Source of the DNA: Pegoplata infirma
Lineage: Eukaryota; Arthropoda; Insecta; Diptera; Anthomyiidae
DNA length: 64,000 bases
Assembly: GCA_963921195.1 (NCBI GenBank)
Contig: OY992540.1
Coordinates: 20,162,262 to 20,226,261 of the forward strand
Reading direction: 5' to 3'
Shown: positions 23,296 to 33,368 of the stretch, piece after piece
Numbering within the stretch: position 1 is the first letter of the stretch
Layout: every line of letters begins with the position of its first letter
The notes under the pieces: generated by a model
What the model was told of the DNA's origin: nothing
The model's database searches: none
The model's input: only the letters and a program-made list of their open reading frames with translations
Position numbers and translations under genes: made by a program

Positions 23296-24108
23296 GTTTT
23301 CATACCCTACACCACTCTGTGGTACAGGGTATAATGAGTTTGTGCTGATGTTTGTTACTACCCGAAATATTGGTCCTAGAACTACCTTCAAGTATACCGA
23401 TCGACTCAGAATCACTTTCTGAGTCGATTTAGCGATGTCTGTTCGTCCGTCTGTCCATCTATCGGTTTAAGCACGATACAGGTCGCAATTTTCAACCAGC
23501 ATCTTAAGCATCTTTTGGCCCAAGGACGAAGCCTATTGAAATTGAAAAATCGGTCCATGTTAAGACCTAGCCCCCATACAAACGCCCTCTTTAGACTAAG
23601 CTTAAATGACTCTAATAACTGTATTTTAATAGATATCGCTTTGAAATTTTACAGGTAATCAAATTTTGTATGCACGAATCATCATTTCAAATGTTAAAGG
23701 AATCGGGTCAGTCCTTCTGGTAGTCCCCATACAAACCACCCTCCCGATATTCACATAATTCCCTCAAAATTCGTAAAAATGGAAATATTTGATAAAAATT
23801 TTATTTTTAGGTGTTAAACGTGTACTTTATTAACCAAATCAAATTGGAATATAATTGCACCATTTTTGGATCCCCCAGATCAAAATTTCAACCGATATTC
23901 AGTTAAATCGGTATATTGGCAAAAAAATAAACCAATTCCCCTAAAATTTGATCTGTATGTGTTTTCTACACTAAATGAAGATCTAACAAAAGATAGATCC
24001 AATCGGTCCATGTTTGGACTTGAGACCCATTTTCCGGAAAACACTGGTGTAGGGTATCATATGGTCGGTCTTGACCGACTATAACTTTCTTACTTGTTTT
24101 TTATATAC
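23296..24108 (-). mobile_element. Helentron-like element, family A, complete
   Basis: Begins CATACCCTACACCACTCTGT and ends GACCGACTATAACTTTCTTA. Highly similar to 20232-21029. Confidence 0.87.
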
Positions 24109-24165
24109 TTTTAAATAAAAACTCTTAAATAATTTTAGAAGTGTTCTAGTGTGCGATTATACCGT

Positions 24166-24362
24166 TAGGTCATACATTTGGCTGCTCTATGGGCACCATT
24201 ACGGAAGTTAGAGCGGTTGGAGCAAATTCAAAAAAAAAAAAAAAAAATTTATGAGAGCCCCCCTAAGAATTAGAGATAGACTGTTTGTTTGAAAAAAATT
24301 TTCAGGGATAAAAATTATTGGGGGTCGGTCTTGATATTAATCCCTCTAGGACGCAGTTGACC
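24166..24362. mobile_element. Fragment of the family-D foldback arm
   Basis: Sequences such as AGAGCGGTTGGAGCAAATTC and ATTGGGGGTCGGTCTTG match the arm repeats of 10202-13844. Confidence 0.65.
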
Positions 24363-24489
24363 TGATTTAAAGATTGGACAACTGTAATACAAATTTTTCA
24401 AATAACCAAAAAAATAGTAATAATTGTAATCCCACGATCATAATGGACAAAAGAACTGTAAAATCGACAGAAGTTTTCCCTAGAAAACT

Positions 24490-24715
24490 TCCACAAAAAA
24501 TCAAAGAGTGTCGTATATCAAACTGCTTGGCCATCTCATTTATAGACGTGAGGTAGTAAAGGACAGATTTACTTTTTAGAAACATGGACTGCAGAGACTT
24601 GGCCGTGGCTTGACTGTCAGAATATATGATGACTTCAGTTGAAGACAAGACATTGCAACTCAACCAGTCAGCCACTTCTTTTATTGCCAGCAACCTTCCT
24701 GGTAAACACTGCAAT
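24490..24715 (-). pseudogene. LINE RNase H fragment
   Basis: The minus frame includes LLAIKEVADWLSCN, VIIYSDSQATAKSLQS (the second RNase H Asp in SDSQ) and INEMAKQFDIRHS. These are the middle blocks of the RNase H domain, matching the dead LINE at 14230-15870. Both ends are replaced by other repeats. Confidence 0.8.
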
Positions 24716-25165
24716 GATTTGGCAATACTGGGCACGTGCCCAGGCCCCCGACCTAAGGGGGCCCGAAATCACAATAAATTTCCCTTATACGAAAAGGAGC
24801 AACATTTTTTTTTTATTTGTTTTTGAAGAAAATTTTACATTTTCTTTCAGAAAATTTCTCAAAATCTAACAGATTTTTCATATATGTACATCTGAGACTT
24901 TTTCTAGAGGAAATATTTGTCCTATGTCAAAAGTCTCTAATTCATAGAAATTTTTTGTATAAAAAAAGTCTCAGATTCTCAGACAGTTTTTGGAATAGAA
25001 AAAGTCTTAGAGACATTTTTCAAATCGAAAAAGTTTCAGGTTCTGAGACATTTTTCGTATAGAAAAAGTTTCAGATTCTGATATATTTTTCGTATGGCAA
25101 AGTTTTAGATTCTAATCTTTAAAAGGTATCATTAAAACCAAATTGTTCTACCCAAATATCATGGT
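24712..25165. mobile_element. Element with GGGCACGTGCCC end and TCTCAG minisatellite
   Basis: Begins TGGGCACGTGCCCAGGCCCC, as near 45172 and 53429. It then carries degenerate units like AAAAAGTCTCAGATTCTCAG (24880-25110). This links the TCTCAGATTCTGAGA minisatellite to a specific transposon family. Confidence 0.6.
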
Positions 25166-25898
25166 TTTATGGTATGGTGGGGCCCTGGGCCCCGCTGAAA
25201 AGAAAAAGTCGCATGAAAAAAAACATATTATTTTGGTACAAATTTAAACTCATGTTATTACCAGTTTTAAGACAAAGAAACTAAAAAAAATATTTTGAGT
25301 ACGGCTTTTCTAGCTCGAAGTAATTTTTCTTTACTTATTAAAACCAGGGTTGGCAACCGAAACCCACCTAGAATAACGGTATTTGGCTATTGTACCGCAA
25401 CTAATAAAGATATGAACATTTTCAAAAGCGATTATGAAAGCTGATGAAATTTGTAGTATTTTAAATGTGTCACTTCGTGTTTCTACCGGTTCGTTTTCGA
25501 AATATAGGCCAATACCTTTATAATACCGTTTGAAACGGTTTTATAACGGTATTGGCCTATATAACTAAAACGAACCGGTAGAAACACGAAGTGAAACATT
25601 TAAAATACTACAAATTTCATCAGCTTTCATAATCGCTTTTGAAAATGTTCATATCTTTATTGGTTGCGGTACAATAGCCAAATACCGTTATTCTAGGTGG
25701 GTTTCGGTTGCCAACCCTGGTTTTAATAAGTAAAGAAAAATTACTTCGAGCTAGAAAAGCCGTACTCAAAATATTTTTTTTAGTTTCTTTGTCTTAAAAC
25801 TGGTAATAACATGAGTTTAAATTTGTACCAAAATAATATGTTTTTTTTCATGCGACTTTTTCTTTTCAGCGGGGCCCAGGGCCCCACCATACCATAAA
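25166..25898. repeat. Near-perfect 733-bp palindrome
   Basis: The sequence is symmetric about position 25532 (ACCGTTTGAAACGGT). Outer arms include TTTATGGTATGGTGGGGCCC and GGGCCCCACCATACCATAAA. Only a handful of mismatches are visible over ~365-bp arms. Part of the arm recurs singly at 54260-54440. It is probably a foldback version of the GGGCAC element. Confidence 0.92.
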
Positions 25899-26572
25899 GC
25901 CGCCCTGGTAGAGCTGAATATGTATTAATGTTTTTGTTTGAATATTAGCAATTTATCATTTAAATTCCCTTTGCTACTTGTAGTATATGGTTTTTTATTT
26001 GTTTAATAGTCTTGACAATGGAATCTGACAAATTCCCAAGCACGTGTCGACTAAGTTCTGTAAAAATGACCAACATAAATAAATTAAAAACAGAAAAATA
26101 ATTTTTTTGAAAATTATTCTAATTTTTTTAACATTTTTTCAAAATTTTCCAAATGCCTTTCAAAAATCTGTAATAAACAAATGTTCCATTTGTTTTAATA
26201 AAGATAATAAAGATTTTTTGAAATTTTTGAAATACAAATTGAATTTTCTGATAAGCATTTAGAAAGGTTTTAAATACTAATAGAAAATTCAGATAGAAAA
26301 TTAAAAGTTTTTGGATTATATATAGAAATTTTTGAAATATAATTGGAAATAATTGTGAATAATATTTCCCAAAATACACTGGAACATTTTTGAATAAGTG
26401 GAAATAAAAATTGTTTTCCTAATACTAAAAATACATTTTATTTGTATTTTGTATCGCGTTGTTAATTTTTTTAAAATTAATTTATAAACAAAAATTGTCC
26501 TCTTTTTTGGGCCAAATGTCCTCCTTTTTGAGGTTGACGTCTTCTTTTTCTCAAAAAGGAAATGGCAACCCT
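25899..26572. other. AT-rich spacer
   Basis: Many AAATTTTTGAAAT-type words, and no coding region or element boundary recognised. Confidence 0.45.
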
Positions 26573-27280
26573 AGCTGTGCCGAATCTTTTATACCCTCCA
26601 AAATGTAAAAAAAAAATAAAAAAAAATTGTCAGGGGCGTTTGTTTTTTATGTTGGGAGGGGGGGGGGGGTGATGGGGGTCAGTGGGGGACGTTGAGAGCA
26701 CCTTCCCATCCCGATAAATATAGCAAATGTTTCATTTATTTAATAAAAATACAAAAAAATATGTAAAAAAAGTGTATTTTTTCAGAGGTTGGTTCAGTTC
26801 TTCAAGGGGGAACTTTTTTCCCCCTGAGCCGATTTTGACCATTTACGAACATAACCTGCCTAGGACCATAAGACATATTCATGCCAAATTGCAGGAGGCT
26901 AGCTCTTTTATTTTGGACTGTATCGTGCCATCTACAGACAGACGGACGGACAGACGGACCGACATTCACAGAATGTCTTAGAATCGATCATGGATCAAAA
27001 ATATACATACTTTATGGGAATTTGTACATTTTTAAAGAAGTAAGGAGTAACAGAAGTTTTAGTAAAGGAACAAGCTCCAAATTTTAAAAAATCCTATATC
27101 TCTTGAATGGGTCATCAAAAAATCTGAAAATTTACCATGCAGGAGTTTTCGAAGAGTATTAAAAGCTGTAAAAAAAATTGGGAAAATCTAAAAAAAAAAA
27201 TGTTAAAAGTGTCTGATTTGGCATAGAATGCTCCATATACACTATGATGTCCTAGACCAAAATTTCGATGTATTACGCAA
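26573..27280 (+). mobile_element. Helentron-like element, family B, with internal insertion
   Basis: GCTGTGCCGAATCTTTTATACCCTCC starts the recognisable part. Microsatellite GACAGACGGACGGACAGACG lies at 26937-26960 and ATACTTTATGGG at 27007-27018. The expected continuation TCCTAGACCAAAATTTCGATG appears only at 27247, after the ~228-bp repeat shared with 23100-23295. A poly-G run of about 10 lies near 26661. Confidence 0.72.
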
Positions 27281-27769
27281 GTAATAAAAAATTTATATTA
27301 AATAAAAATAAAATTTTCCGTTGGCAGAATTTTTTTAAAATGTTTACTTCCGTTAAAAAAATTAAAATAACTAAAAAAAATATTTTTGCACTTGAATTCA
27401 TTTGTATTCAAAACATTTGGGGATTTTGAAAGATATAAATGGATTCCGTCAAGTCGAATTTCAATTTAAGTTTGTTTCTATTTTATTAGTTATCAGATTT
27501 TAAATTTTTTTTAATTATAGTGCAGTTTTACTGAAACTTTTATTTTAAAATTTATAAACCGTTATATTGCTTTTTTGTCCCAAAAAACGCATTTAAAGCA
27601 TTGCCATTCAATTTGTGTTTGCCAACAAAAACTTGGCAGCATTTTTTAGTCATATGTCAAAAACATATGTACTCAATTGTTTTTATTAAAACGTTTATTT
27701 TTTTTACAGCAAATATTTCCAACTAAAATTTTTCTGTCGATTACTGCCGATTTTAAGTGTATTATAAAA

Positions 27770-29362
27770 ATGTCGGAAGCCAGTGATACTCCTAAAACAC
27801 CTGCTACACCTGGCAGTGGAGCATTAGTGAATTTTAAAACACGCAATCATGCCATGGAAACATTTAAGAAACCCACCACCTTGGGAGTAGTCAAGAAGAA
27901 AAACAAACCCAAAATACTAACAGAAGAAAAATATATCGAAGAAATATCAAAGATCATCCAGCGTGATTTCTTTCCAGATTTAGAAAAGCTTAAGGCACAA
28001 AATGATTATTTGGAAGCCATGGAACAAAAAGATTTTGCTCGGATGGAATCAATTAGAGCCAAATATAGTGGTAGAAGACCAACGGAACGAAATCGAAGTA
28101 AGTACTGGAATACAAAATCAAAACAAAATATTTTTATTACCATATTTACAGGCATGACACCGGATACTTTTGAAACCCCATCCAGTTTTGGAGAAAGAAC
28201 TCCTCGAAATAATGAAACCTCCGATACTTGTCGTTCTTCTGGTGCCCAATCTGTGGCTTCCTCCACAAATACATCAAGCAGTAGTGGCAAATCTGTTAGC
28301 GATAAACACTCTTTAGATTCATTTCTTCAGGCTTATACCAGCGAGGATAATGATAGTTTTCAAAAAATTGTAGATACTGCCGATGAAAAATTGAGACAAA
28401 AATTTTCAGTTTTATACAATGAAGAAAAATTATCAGCAGAAAAGTTACAGAGAGCCTTAACGTTGCCTTCTATAGAACAACAATTTGAGGAACCAGATCC
28501 TTTGCGTAAAATTGAAACCTGGTCTTATCAAAATAAAAACTCAATAATGTATACACCAGAAGGTGTAGAACTTACGGAGATAGAAAAAATTGAAAATGCC
28601 AACCGCAAACAAGTAATACAACACAATGCTACACGTTTGCACTGTAATCCCTTTGAAGAGCTGAAACGTCTGAAAACTGGTTTAGAAAATCCAGAATCAC
28701 TAGCCACACTTTCCAGTGATAGAGTTGATGCAGATGGCAATGCATTAAATCAAACTAATTTAGCATCTCAATTGAAACGTTTCGATTTAGTGAAAACACC
28801 TTCACCCAGACCAGGTGAAGCTTTTTCACCTCTTATGACTTGGGGTGAAATTGAGGGTACACCTTTTCGCTTAGACGGTTCTGATACGCCAGTGCGTCCT
28901 AATACTGGGCAATCGTTTAAAATTAATGAATCTTCGCGCCGAGAAACTATAGCTCTGGCTTTAGCCGAAAAAGTAGGCGAAAAAACCAGAGCACAAAAAC
29001 AAAAGGCTATGGATACAGCACGGCGTAATATTTCATCACCTTTTATACGCTCAAATATGGAAAGATTAGCCTCAATGTCACCGGCTGCCAGACAATTGGC
29101 CACCACAAAATTAGGTCTGCGTACTACACCTTCATTAATGACGCCTTCTCCGATTAGGACACATGTGCTCAATAAGGGTAAAACGAAAACTGGACCAACA
29201 AAACAAGCATCATCAACAACTAAAAAAATTACTTCAACAACATTTTCGCCGGCAATTAAACCTAAAACGCCCAATCTTATGAATAATGTTAAAACTGGTA
29301 CTCTAACTGATGATTTATTGCAGATTCCAACAAAACGTCCAAGAGCAGCAGATTTCTTTTAG
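27770..29362 (+). CDS. Es2: Splicing factor ESS-2 / DGCR14 homologue, two exons
   Basis: Nuclear spliceosome-associated protein of the ESS2 (DGCR14, Es2) family, linked in other species to late spliceosomal complexes. The ATG at 27770 has an A-rich context and starts MSEASDTPKTPATPG; the frame further upstream lacks an ATG and is excluded. A 54-nt intron (28098-28151, GTAAGT...TTTACAG, phase 1) interrupts the frame; spliced length is about 512 residues, close to fly Es2. Recognisable parts: KKNKPKILTEEKYIEEISKI near residue 45 with the RDFFPDL signature, MTPDTFETP just after the intron, LTEIEKIENANRKQV in the middle, LMTWGEIEGTPFRLDG near residue 370 and Pro/Thr-rich C-terminal blocks with SPAARQLA. 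A polyA signal lies at 29476. It converges on Sptr, with a LINE between them. No frame damage. Confidence 0.95.
   Translation: MSEASDTPKTPATPGSGALVNFKTRNHAMETFKKPTTLGVVKKKNKPKILTEEKYIEEISKIIQRDFFPDLEKLKAQNDYLEAMEQKDFARMESIRAKYSGRRPTERNRSKYWNTKSKQNIFITIFTGMTPDTFETPSSFGERTPRNNETSDTCRSSGAQSVASSTNTSSSSGKSVSDKHSLDSFLQAYTSEDNDSFQKIVDTADEKLRQKFSVLYNEEKLSAEKLQRALTLPSIEQQFEEPDPLRKIETWSYQNKNSIMYTPEGVELTEIEKIENANRKQVIQHNATRLHCNPFEELKRLKTGLENPESLATLSSDRVDADGNALNQTNLASQLKRFDLVKTPSPRPGEAFSPLMTWGEIEGTPFRLDGSDTPVRPNTGQSFKINESSRRETIALALAEKVGEKTRAQKQKAMDTARRNISSPFIRSNMERLASMSPAARQLATTKLGLRTTPSLMTPSPIRTHVLNKGKTKTGPTKQASSTTKKITSTTFSPAIKPKTPNLMNNVKTGTLTDDLLQIPTKRPRAADFF
28098..28151 (+). other. 54-nt intron of Es2, in frame and stop-free
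   Basis: Donor GTAAGTACT and acceptor TTTACAG are consensus-like. The joined codon is AGC (Ser), giving NRS-MTPDTF. Because the intron is a multiple of three and lacks a stop, retention would add 18 residues rather than truncate the protein. The inserted residues are hydrophobic/aromatic (ITIFT end) and do not look like the family. Confidence 0.9.
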
Positions 29363-29475
29363 AATATATCGAGTATTACTGTCAACAATCGAGCTTATTC
29401 TTCTATAAATATTTGTGTCAGATAAATACTTAAGGAAAAGATGAATTTAAAATCCTGAAATTAATACTTGTTCTC

Positions 29476-29481
29476 AATAAA
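29476..29481 (+). terminator. Es2 polyadenylation signal
   Basis: AATAAA lies 114 nt after the Es2 stop, the first canonical hexamer downstream. Confidence 0.75.
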
Positions 29482-30493
29482 ACTATATATTAAGGCGATC
29501 TTAACAGTCAGCACTAAACTCTCAACCATCAATTAAGTGCCCAAATTTTGAAGCAATTACTATCAACTTAGAAAAAATAAGCATTAGTTAGGGGTATTCA
29601 AAAAAATTTTTTAACAATTAAATTGGACTTGTTCGGGGGATCACATTTAACAAACACCTCACTTTTTGAATTCTGTTTTTTTTTCTTGTAGATTTTTTCT
29701 TGCAATTATGAAGGATATTAACTAGATCTTAAATAGATAAAAAAATAAATAGAAATCCTAACTCACGGAAGAAAACAGAACACAAAATATGTGGTGATTG
29801 GTGAACGTGTTAGCTTCAGATTGTATTTCGAAAGTAATACAGTCAGGCGGTTGGGCATCGTAAGATATTCTTGAAAAAAGTATTTGTCCGAAACTTGAAC
29901 CCGTATTATAAAATAAGGAATCATTATTAAAAACTTAACAGGTTCGGTGTTTAAACAAGGTATGAAAAAAGCTTATTATTGTATAATTCGATTTGAAAGA
30001 AACTTTTCAAATTTGAGAAATAATGATATTCTGTTAAAGAAAATTATCTTAAAAAAATTATTTATTTGATTCTGTTAAGAATGAAAGTAAATATTTATAT
30101 AAAAAAAATTCTCGCGCTGTTCCAAAAAAATAAATCGCAAAAAAATTAAAATTTAAAATTTTTTTGGTGTTCTAGATTTTAGTTCCGAAAATTTGTACTC
30201 CTTTTAATTCACATAAGTAAAATTTGTTGAAAGAAAATCAATGAACTTTGTTCGTTATAATTTTTTACTTTTAGGCTGGATTACTCAATGCTTCGTTTTA
30301 AATAACTCCGTTAAATTAATTTTTTTCCTACAAATTTTTACATAAGGATCTGTTAAATCGACAGTTAGCAGCTAACTGGTCATTGAGTATTCCGCCCTTT
30401 GTTATTCAATTTAAACTTCGAATGAAAACATAAACAACAGAAAGCTAAATTCGATTTCATGTGATTCGGAAAATTTCATGTAAATTGAAAAGT
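29482..30493. other. Intergenic, nothing recognised
   Basis: No open frame of note and no bounded repeat. Confidence 0.5.
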
Positions 30494-30636
30494 TTTAGCG
30501 TCGAACCTAAATCAAATTACGTCGCGCAAGACGTAACGGGTACCTAAATCAAACGGACGTAGAAATTTCAAATTGAATGTGTTTGTTTTTTTTTAAGTCT
30601 TACGCGACGCAATTTGATTCAGATTCCACGCCTAAA
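30494..30636. mobile_element. Short MITE with AATCAAATTACGTCGCG arms
   Basis: Left AATCAAATTACGTCGCGCAA is matched inverted by TTACGCGACGCAATTTGATT. Outer sequence (TTTAGCG / CGCCTAAA) continues the symmetry imperfectly. Confidence 0.65.
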
Positions 30637-30696
30637 CCCTTAGGTACTTTAAATTTAAAATAACAATTTTTTTTAAAACTTTTCTTTTCAAATCTA

Positions 30697-30812
30697 CCCA
30701 GCAAAAAATAAAAGGCAAAAAAGTGGTTATCTCCAATGAGATCGCCTTGTTAAAGTAATGAAGATTGAAATTGGGAAGTAACCACTTACGCATATTTTGG
30801 GTTTTTGCTGGG
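30697..30812. mobile_element. MITE with CCCAGCAAAAA ends
   Basis: Ends CCCAGCAAAAA and TTTTTGCTGGG, with AAGTGGTTA / TAACCACTT as an inner inverted pair. 116 bp and non-coding. Confidence 0.75.
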
Positions 30813-30880
30813 TTATTAAAAAATAACTCCCTGAATTAAAATGCTACATTTGTTATAGCGTATAATTGGTATGTATACAA

Positions 30881-31094
30881 TAGGGTGAAGCCAATTAAGC
30901 TTTTTTCGAATTTCGAAAAGGTTGGGGTCGGGAAAGTTGCCGACGATATTAAAACACAAAAATATTAGACCTGTAGGACCCAAAGCCATTGTCCTACAGG
31001 TCCTATTTTTTGTTTGTTAATATCTAACCTAAATGGCAACTTTCTCGAACCCGATGATTTCGAAATTCGAAAAAGCTAAGTTTGCTCCTCCCTA
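30881..31094. mobile_element. Family-C hAT-like palindromic MITE (214 bp)
   Basis: Near-matching 8-bp flanks GTATACAA (30873-30880) and GTGTACAA (31095-31102). Ends are TAGGGTGAAGC and GCTCCTCCCTA. Arms read TTTTTTCGAATTTCGAAAAGG and its reverse; the centre is ACCTGTAGG...CCTACAGGT. Confidence 0.8.
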
Positions 31095-31142
31095 GTGTAC
31101 AATATATTTCTATGCAGACTATATTCTTGAAGTTGAGTCGAT

Positions 31143-31157
31143 AAAACAATAATTTAT
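31143..31157. repeat. 5' target-site duplication of the LINE
   Basis: AAAACAATAATTTAT, repeated at 37188-37202. Confidence 0.9.
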
Positions 31158-31447
31158 CAGTTGATAAATGTCATTCGTCGACAACAGTCATAGTGTTCTT
31201 TTTCTTCAAGTTTTCTTTCTGCATTCGTTGTTGTTTTTTTTTAAACGCGAATAACGGTGCATTAAATTTATGTGTTTAAAAAATTTTTGAGACAGAGACT
31301 CTTTTTATATACTTTAATTTTTTTTGTTGCGTTTTTCCTCGTGGTACCGGTTAAAAAGAAACGAAAAATTGATAAATTTATTACTTTTTCATTTTAAATA
31401 AATGAAAAATATCGCTAACACTTTGTGTTTAGCAAAAACGTTTGTTG

Positions 31448-33079
31448 ATGGAAGGAAATGAGGGGTGCCTTCCAGGCACCTCATCCAAAAGACACCTTGA
31501 AGGTGACGCAAAAGAACTTGATCCAAAAACGCTCAAAACCAATGAAGGCATTCCATTAAGGTATGTCGATCCAAATCAGTCATCTCAATCATCTATAGAT
31601 ATGGATAGCCTGTCTAGTCAAGACCCAACAATTAATCCAACCAAAAATCCCACTTTTGAGAATTTTGAAACCGAAGCAAACGGCCCAAATTCCACATCAA
31701 CCAGCAATGGGAAAAATAATCCATCAAACGATGAGGTCAGTGGGACCAACGCCAATGCCCCGGGTCCTAGCGGCAGTGGTAAAATTGGCCAAGTCCCTGC
31801 TGATTTAAGTGATAAATCATCTGAATACTCAGATGTTATAAATTGGTACCCCGAGTCCCACACGGGTCCCTACAATGTGCTCGTTAAATCGGAAGAAAAA
31901 CTGTCCAATTCAAGGAAAAATATTGAGATGTTTCTCCATGAGAAATTTAAAACAAACAACATTATCGCTAAAGCCATTATAAAGGAAGTCGGGTTTAACC
32001 TTTATAGATTGACTTTCACATCTGCCGAAGAAGCCAACGTTTTTGTTTTAAACAAAAATCTAAAAACAATCAAACTAAAGGCGTTTATTCCGGATAGATT
32101 TATCCAAAGATACTGCATCATTAAAAATGTGCCCATTTCTTTCTCAAATAAAGAGATCGAAGAAGAAATTGAGGATAACAACGGACTCGATGTCATATCT
32201 GTTTACAGATTCAATCGACAAATTGAGGAAGGTAAAATTTTTCCCACTAACACTGTTAAAATTGGACTTGGTTCCATTTCGTTTCCAAGGACACTAAGAA
32301 TGTTCAATACAGTTGTTAACGTTGAAGTCTACGTTCCACCTTTGCGCCAATGCAAAAACTGTGGACGCCTAGGCCATATAGCTAAGAGGTGCAGATCCAA
32401 GAAACGCTGCTTGGACTGCGGAAAGGAAATTTTATGTGAAGATGAAAAATGCAATCAGCAACAAAAATGCAAATCGTGCAATGAAACGACAAAATGCACT
32501 CCTAATTGTGATGATCCCAAATGCATTAATTGTAATTCAAAAGATCATGTTTCATCAGATGCACGTAAGTGCCCAACCTGGAAAAAAGAAAAGGAGATCA
32601 GAGAAGTCATGGCGCTCTCTAATCTAGCCCGAAAAGAAGTTATCCAAAAATACTCTCTCAACACAAACTACTATGAAATTTTGGATGATAATGAATACCA
32701 AGTAAATTTTCCGTCTTTAAAAACCAGACACTCACAAAATATTAGAAACAATGACGAAGAAATAAACAGGAGAGTAACCCGCATTAAATACAGTAAAGTT
32801 GCTGCGGCTCGTCCAAGAAATAATCTGCCTACAATTCAGCCTACGACAATTGTCCCTGTTGCACCTGTTTACAACTATCCGAAACATTTTAAAGTTTCGG
32901 AGTTTGAAAAAGTAATGAGCAACTTTGTATTGCAAATGTCAACCCTTCTCTCCCAAGTAAACCCAAATGATGGTCATAACCTCGTAGAAAATCTTAAAAA
33001 TACAATTTCAAAAATCCAAATAAGTAGTCAAGTAGATTCAAACTTACCTGATCCACCAGGAGTTCACTCTCAGAAATGA
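31448..33079 (+). CDS. LINE ORF1: RNA-binding Gag-like protein with zinc knuckles
   Basis: Encodes 543 residues from the first ATG (31448; the frame is open two codons further upstream but with no ATG). ORF1 proteins of I-type elements coat the element RNA and return it to the nucleus. The N-terminal ~130 residues are polar, Ser/Asn/Gly-rich and probably disordered. A folded segment follows (about 130-290). Near residue 301 is CKNCGRLGHIAKRC, a CX2CX4HX4C knuckle, followed by further Cys/His-rich knuckles (CLDCGKE..., CINCNSKDHVSSDARKC) to about residue 376. The C-terminal tail is basic then polar. The frame is uninterrupted. Confidence 0.9.
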   Translation: MEGNEGCLPGTSSKRHLEGDAKELDPKTLKTNEGIPLRYVDPNQSSQSSIDMDSLSSQDPTINPTKNPTFENFETEANGPNSTSTSNGKNNPSNDEVSGTNANAPGPSGSGKIGQVPADLSDKSSEYSDVINWYPESHTGPYNVLVKSEEKLSNSRKNIEMFLHEKFKTNNIIAKAIIKEVGFNLYRLTFTSAEEANVFVLNKNLKTIKLKAFIPDRFIQRYCIIKNVPISFSNKEIEEEIEDNNGLDVISVYRFNRQIEEGKIFPTNTVKIGLGSISFPRTLRMFNTVVNVEVYVPPLRQCKNCGRLGHIAKRCRSKKRCLDCGKEILCEDEKCNQQQKCKSCNETTKCTPNCDDPKCINCNSKDHVSSDARKCPTWKKEKEIREVMALSNLARKEVIQKYSLNTNYYEILDDNEYQVNFPSLKTRHSQNIRNNDEEINRRVTRIKYSKVAAARPRNNLPTIQPTTIVPVAPVYNYPKHFKVSEFEKVMSNFVLQMSTLLSQVNPNDGHNLVENLKNTISKIQISSQVDSNLPDPPGVHSQK

Positions 33080-33086
33080 AAAACAA

Positions 33087-33368
33087 ATGGCTAAAATGGC
33101 AGGAAAACTAAAAATTTTACTTCCAAAATTTAAAAATTTTCAAAAAATTAAAAAAAAAAACAACAACAAAAAAGAAAAAATATCTTGTTTTAAAAAAACA
33201 AAAACAATAAAAAAGTTTTTTTTTCTATTCAAATTACATTACAAATTAAATTCTTCAAAAATCTACAACATTTTGTGCATCCATCCAACAACTATTTTTT
33301 TTTCTCCTTGTGTTCTTAAAAAAATAGCAAAATTCAAAAGATTCAATATTTTTTTTCTACAATCTTAA
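33087..33368 (+). CDS. Small Lys-rich ORF bridging ORF1 and ORF2
   Basis: A 93-codon frame starts 7 nt after the ORF1 stop and ends with TAA whose last A is the first base of the ORF2 ATG (TAATG, 33366-33370). The product would be very rich in Lys, Phe and Asn, without a recognisable domain, and the spacer is A-rich. It may serve only to carry ribosomes to ORF2 by termination-reinitiation, as described for the UAAUG overlap of the SART1 retrotransposon. It may equally be chance in A-rich DNA. Confidence 0.4.
   Translation: MAKMAGKLKILLPKFKNFQKIKKKNNNKKEKISCFKKTKTIKKFFFLFKLHYKLNSSKIYNILCIHPTTIFFSPCVLKKIAKFKRFNIFFLQS

Noticed and set aside
27677..27769. N-terminal extension of the Es2 frame
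   Set aside because: It starts at TTG, not ATG, and TTTTTTTACAG near 27700 looks more like an untranslated splice acceptor; the family start is MSEAS at 27770.
28768..29274. 168-codon minus-strand frame opposite Es2
   Set aside because: Antisense shadow of a well-supported coding exon, with no domain of its own.
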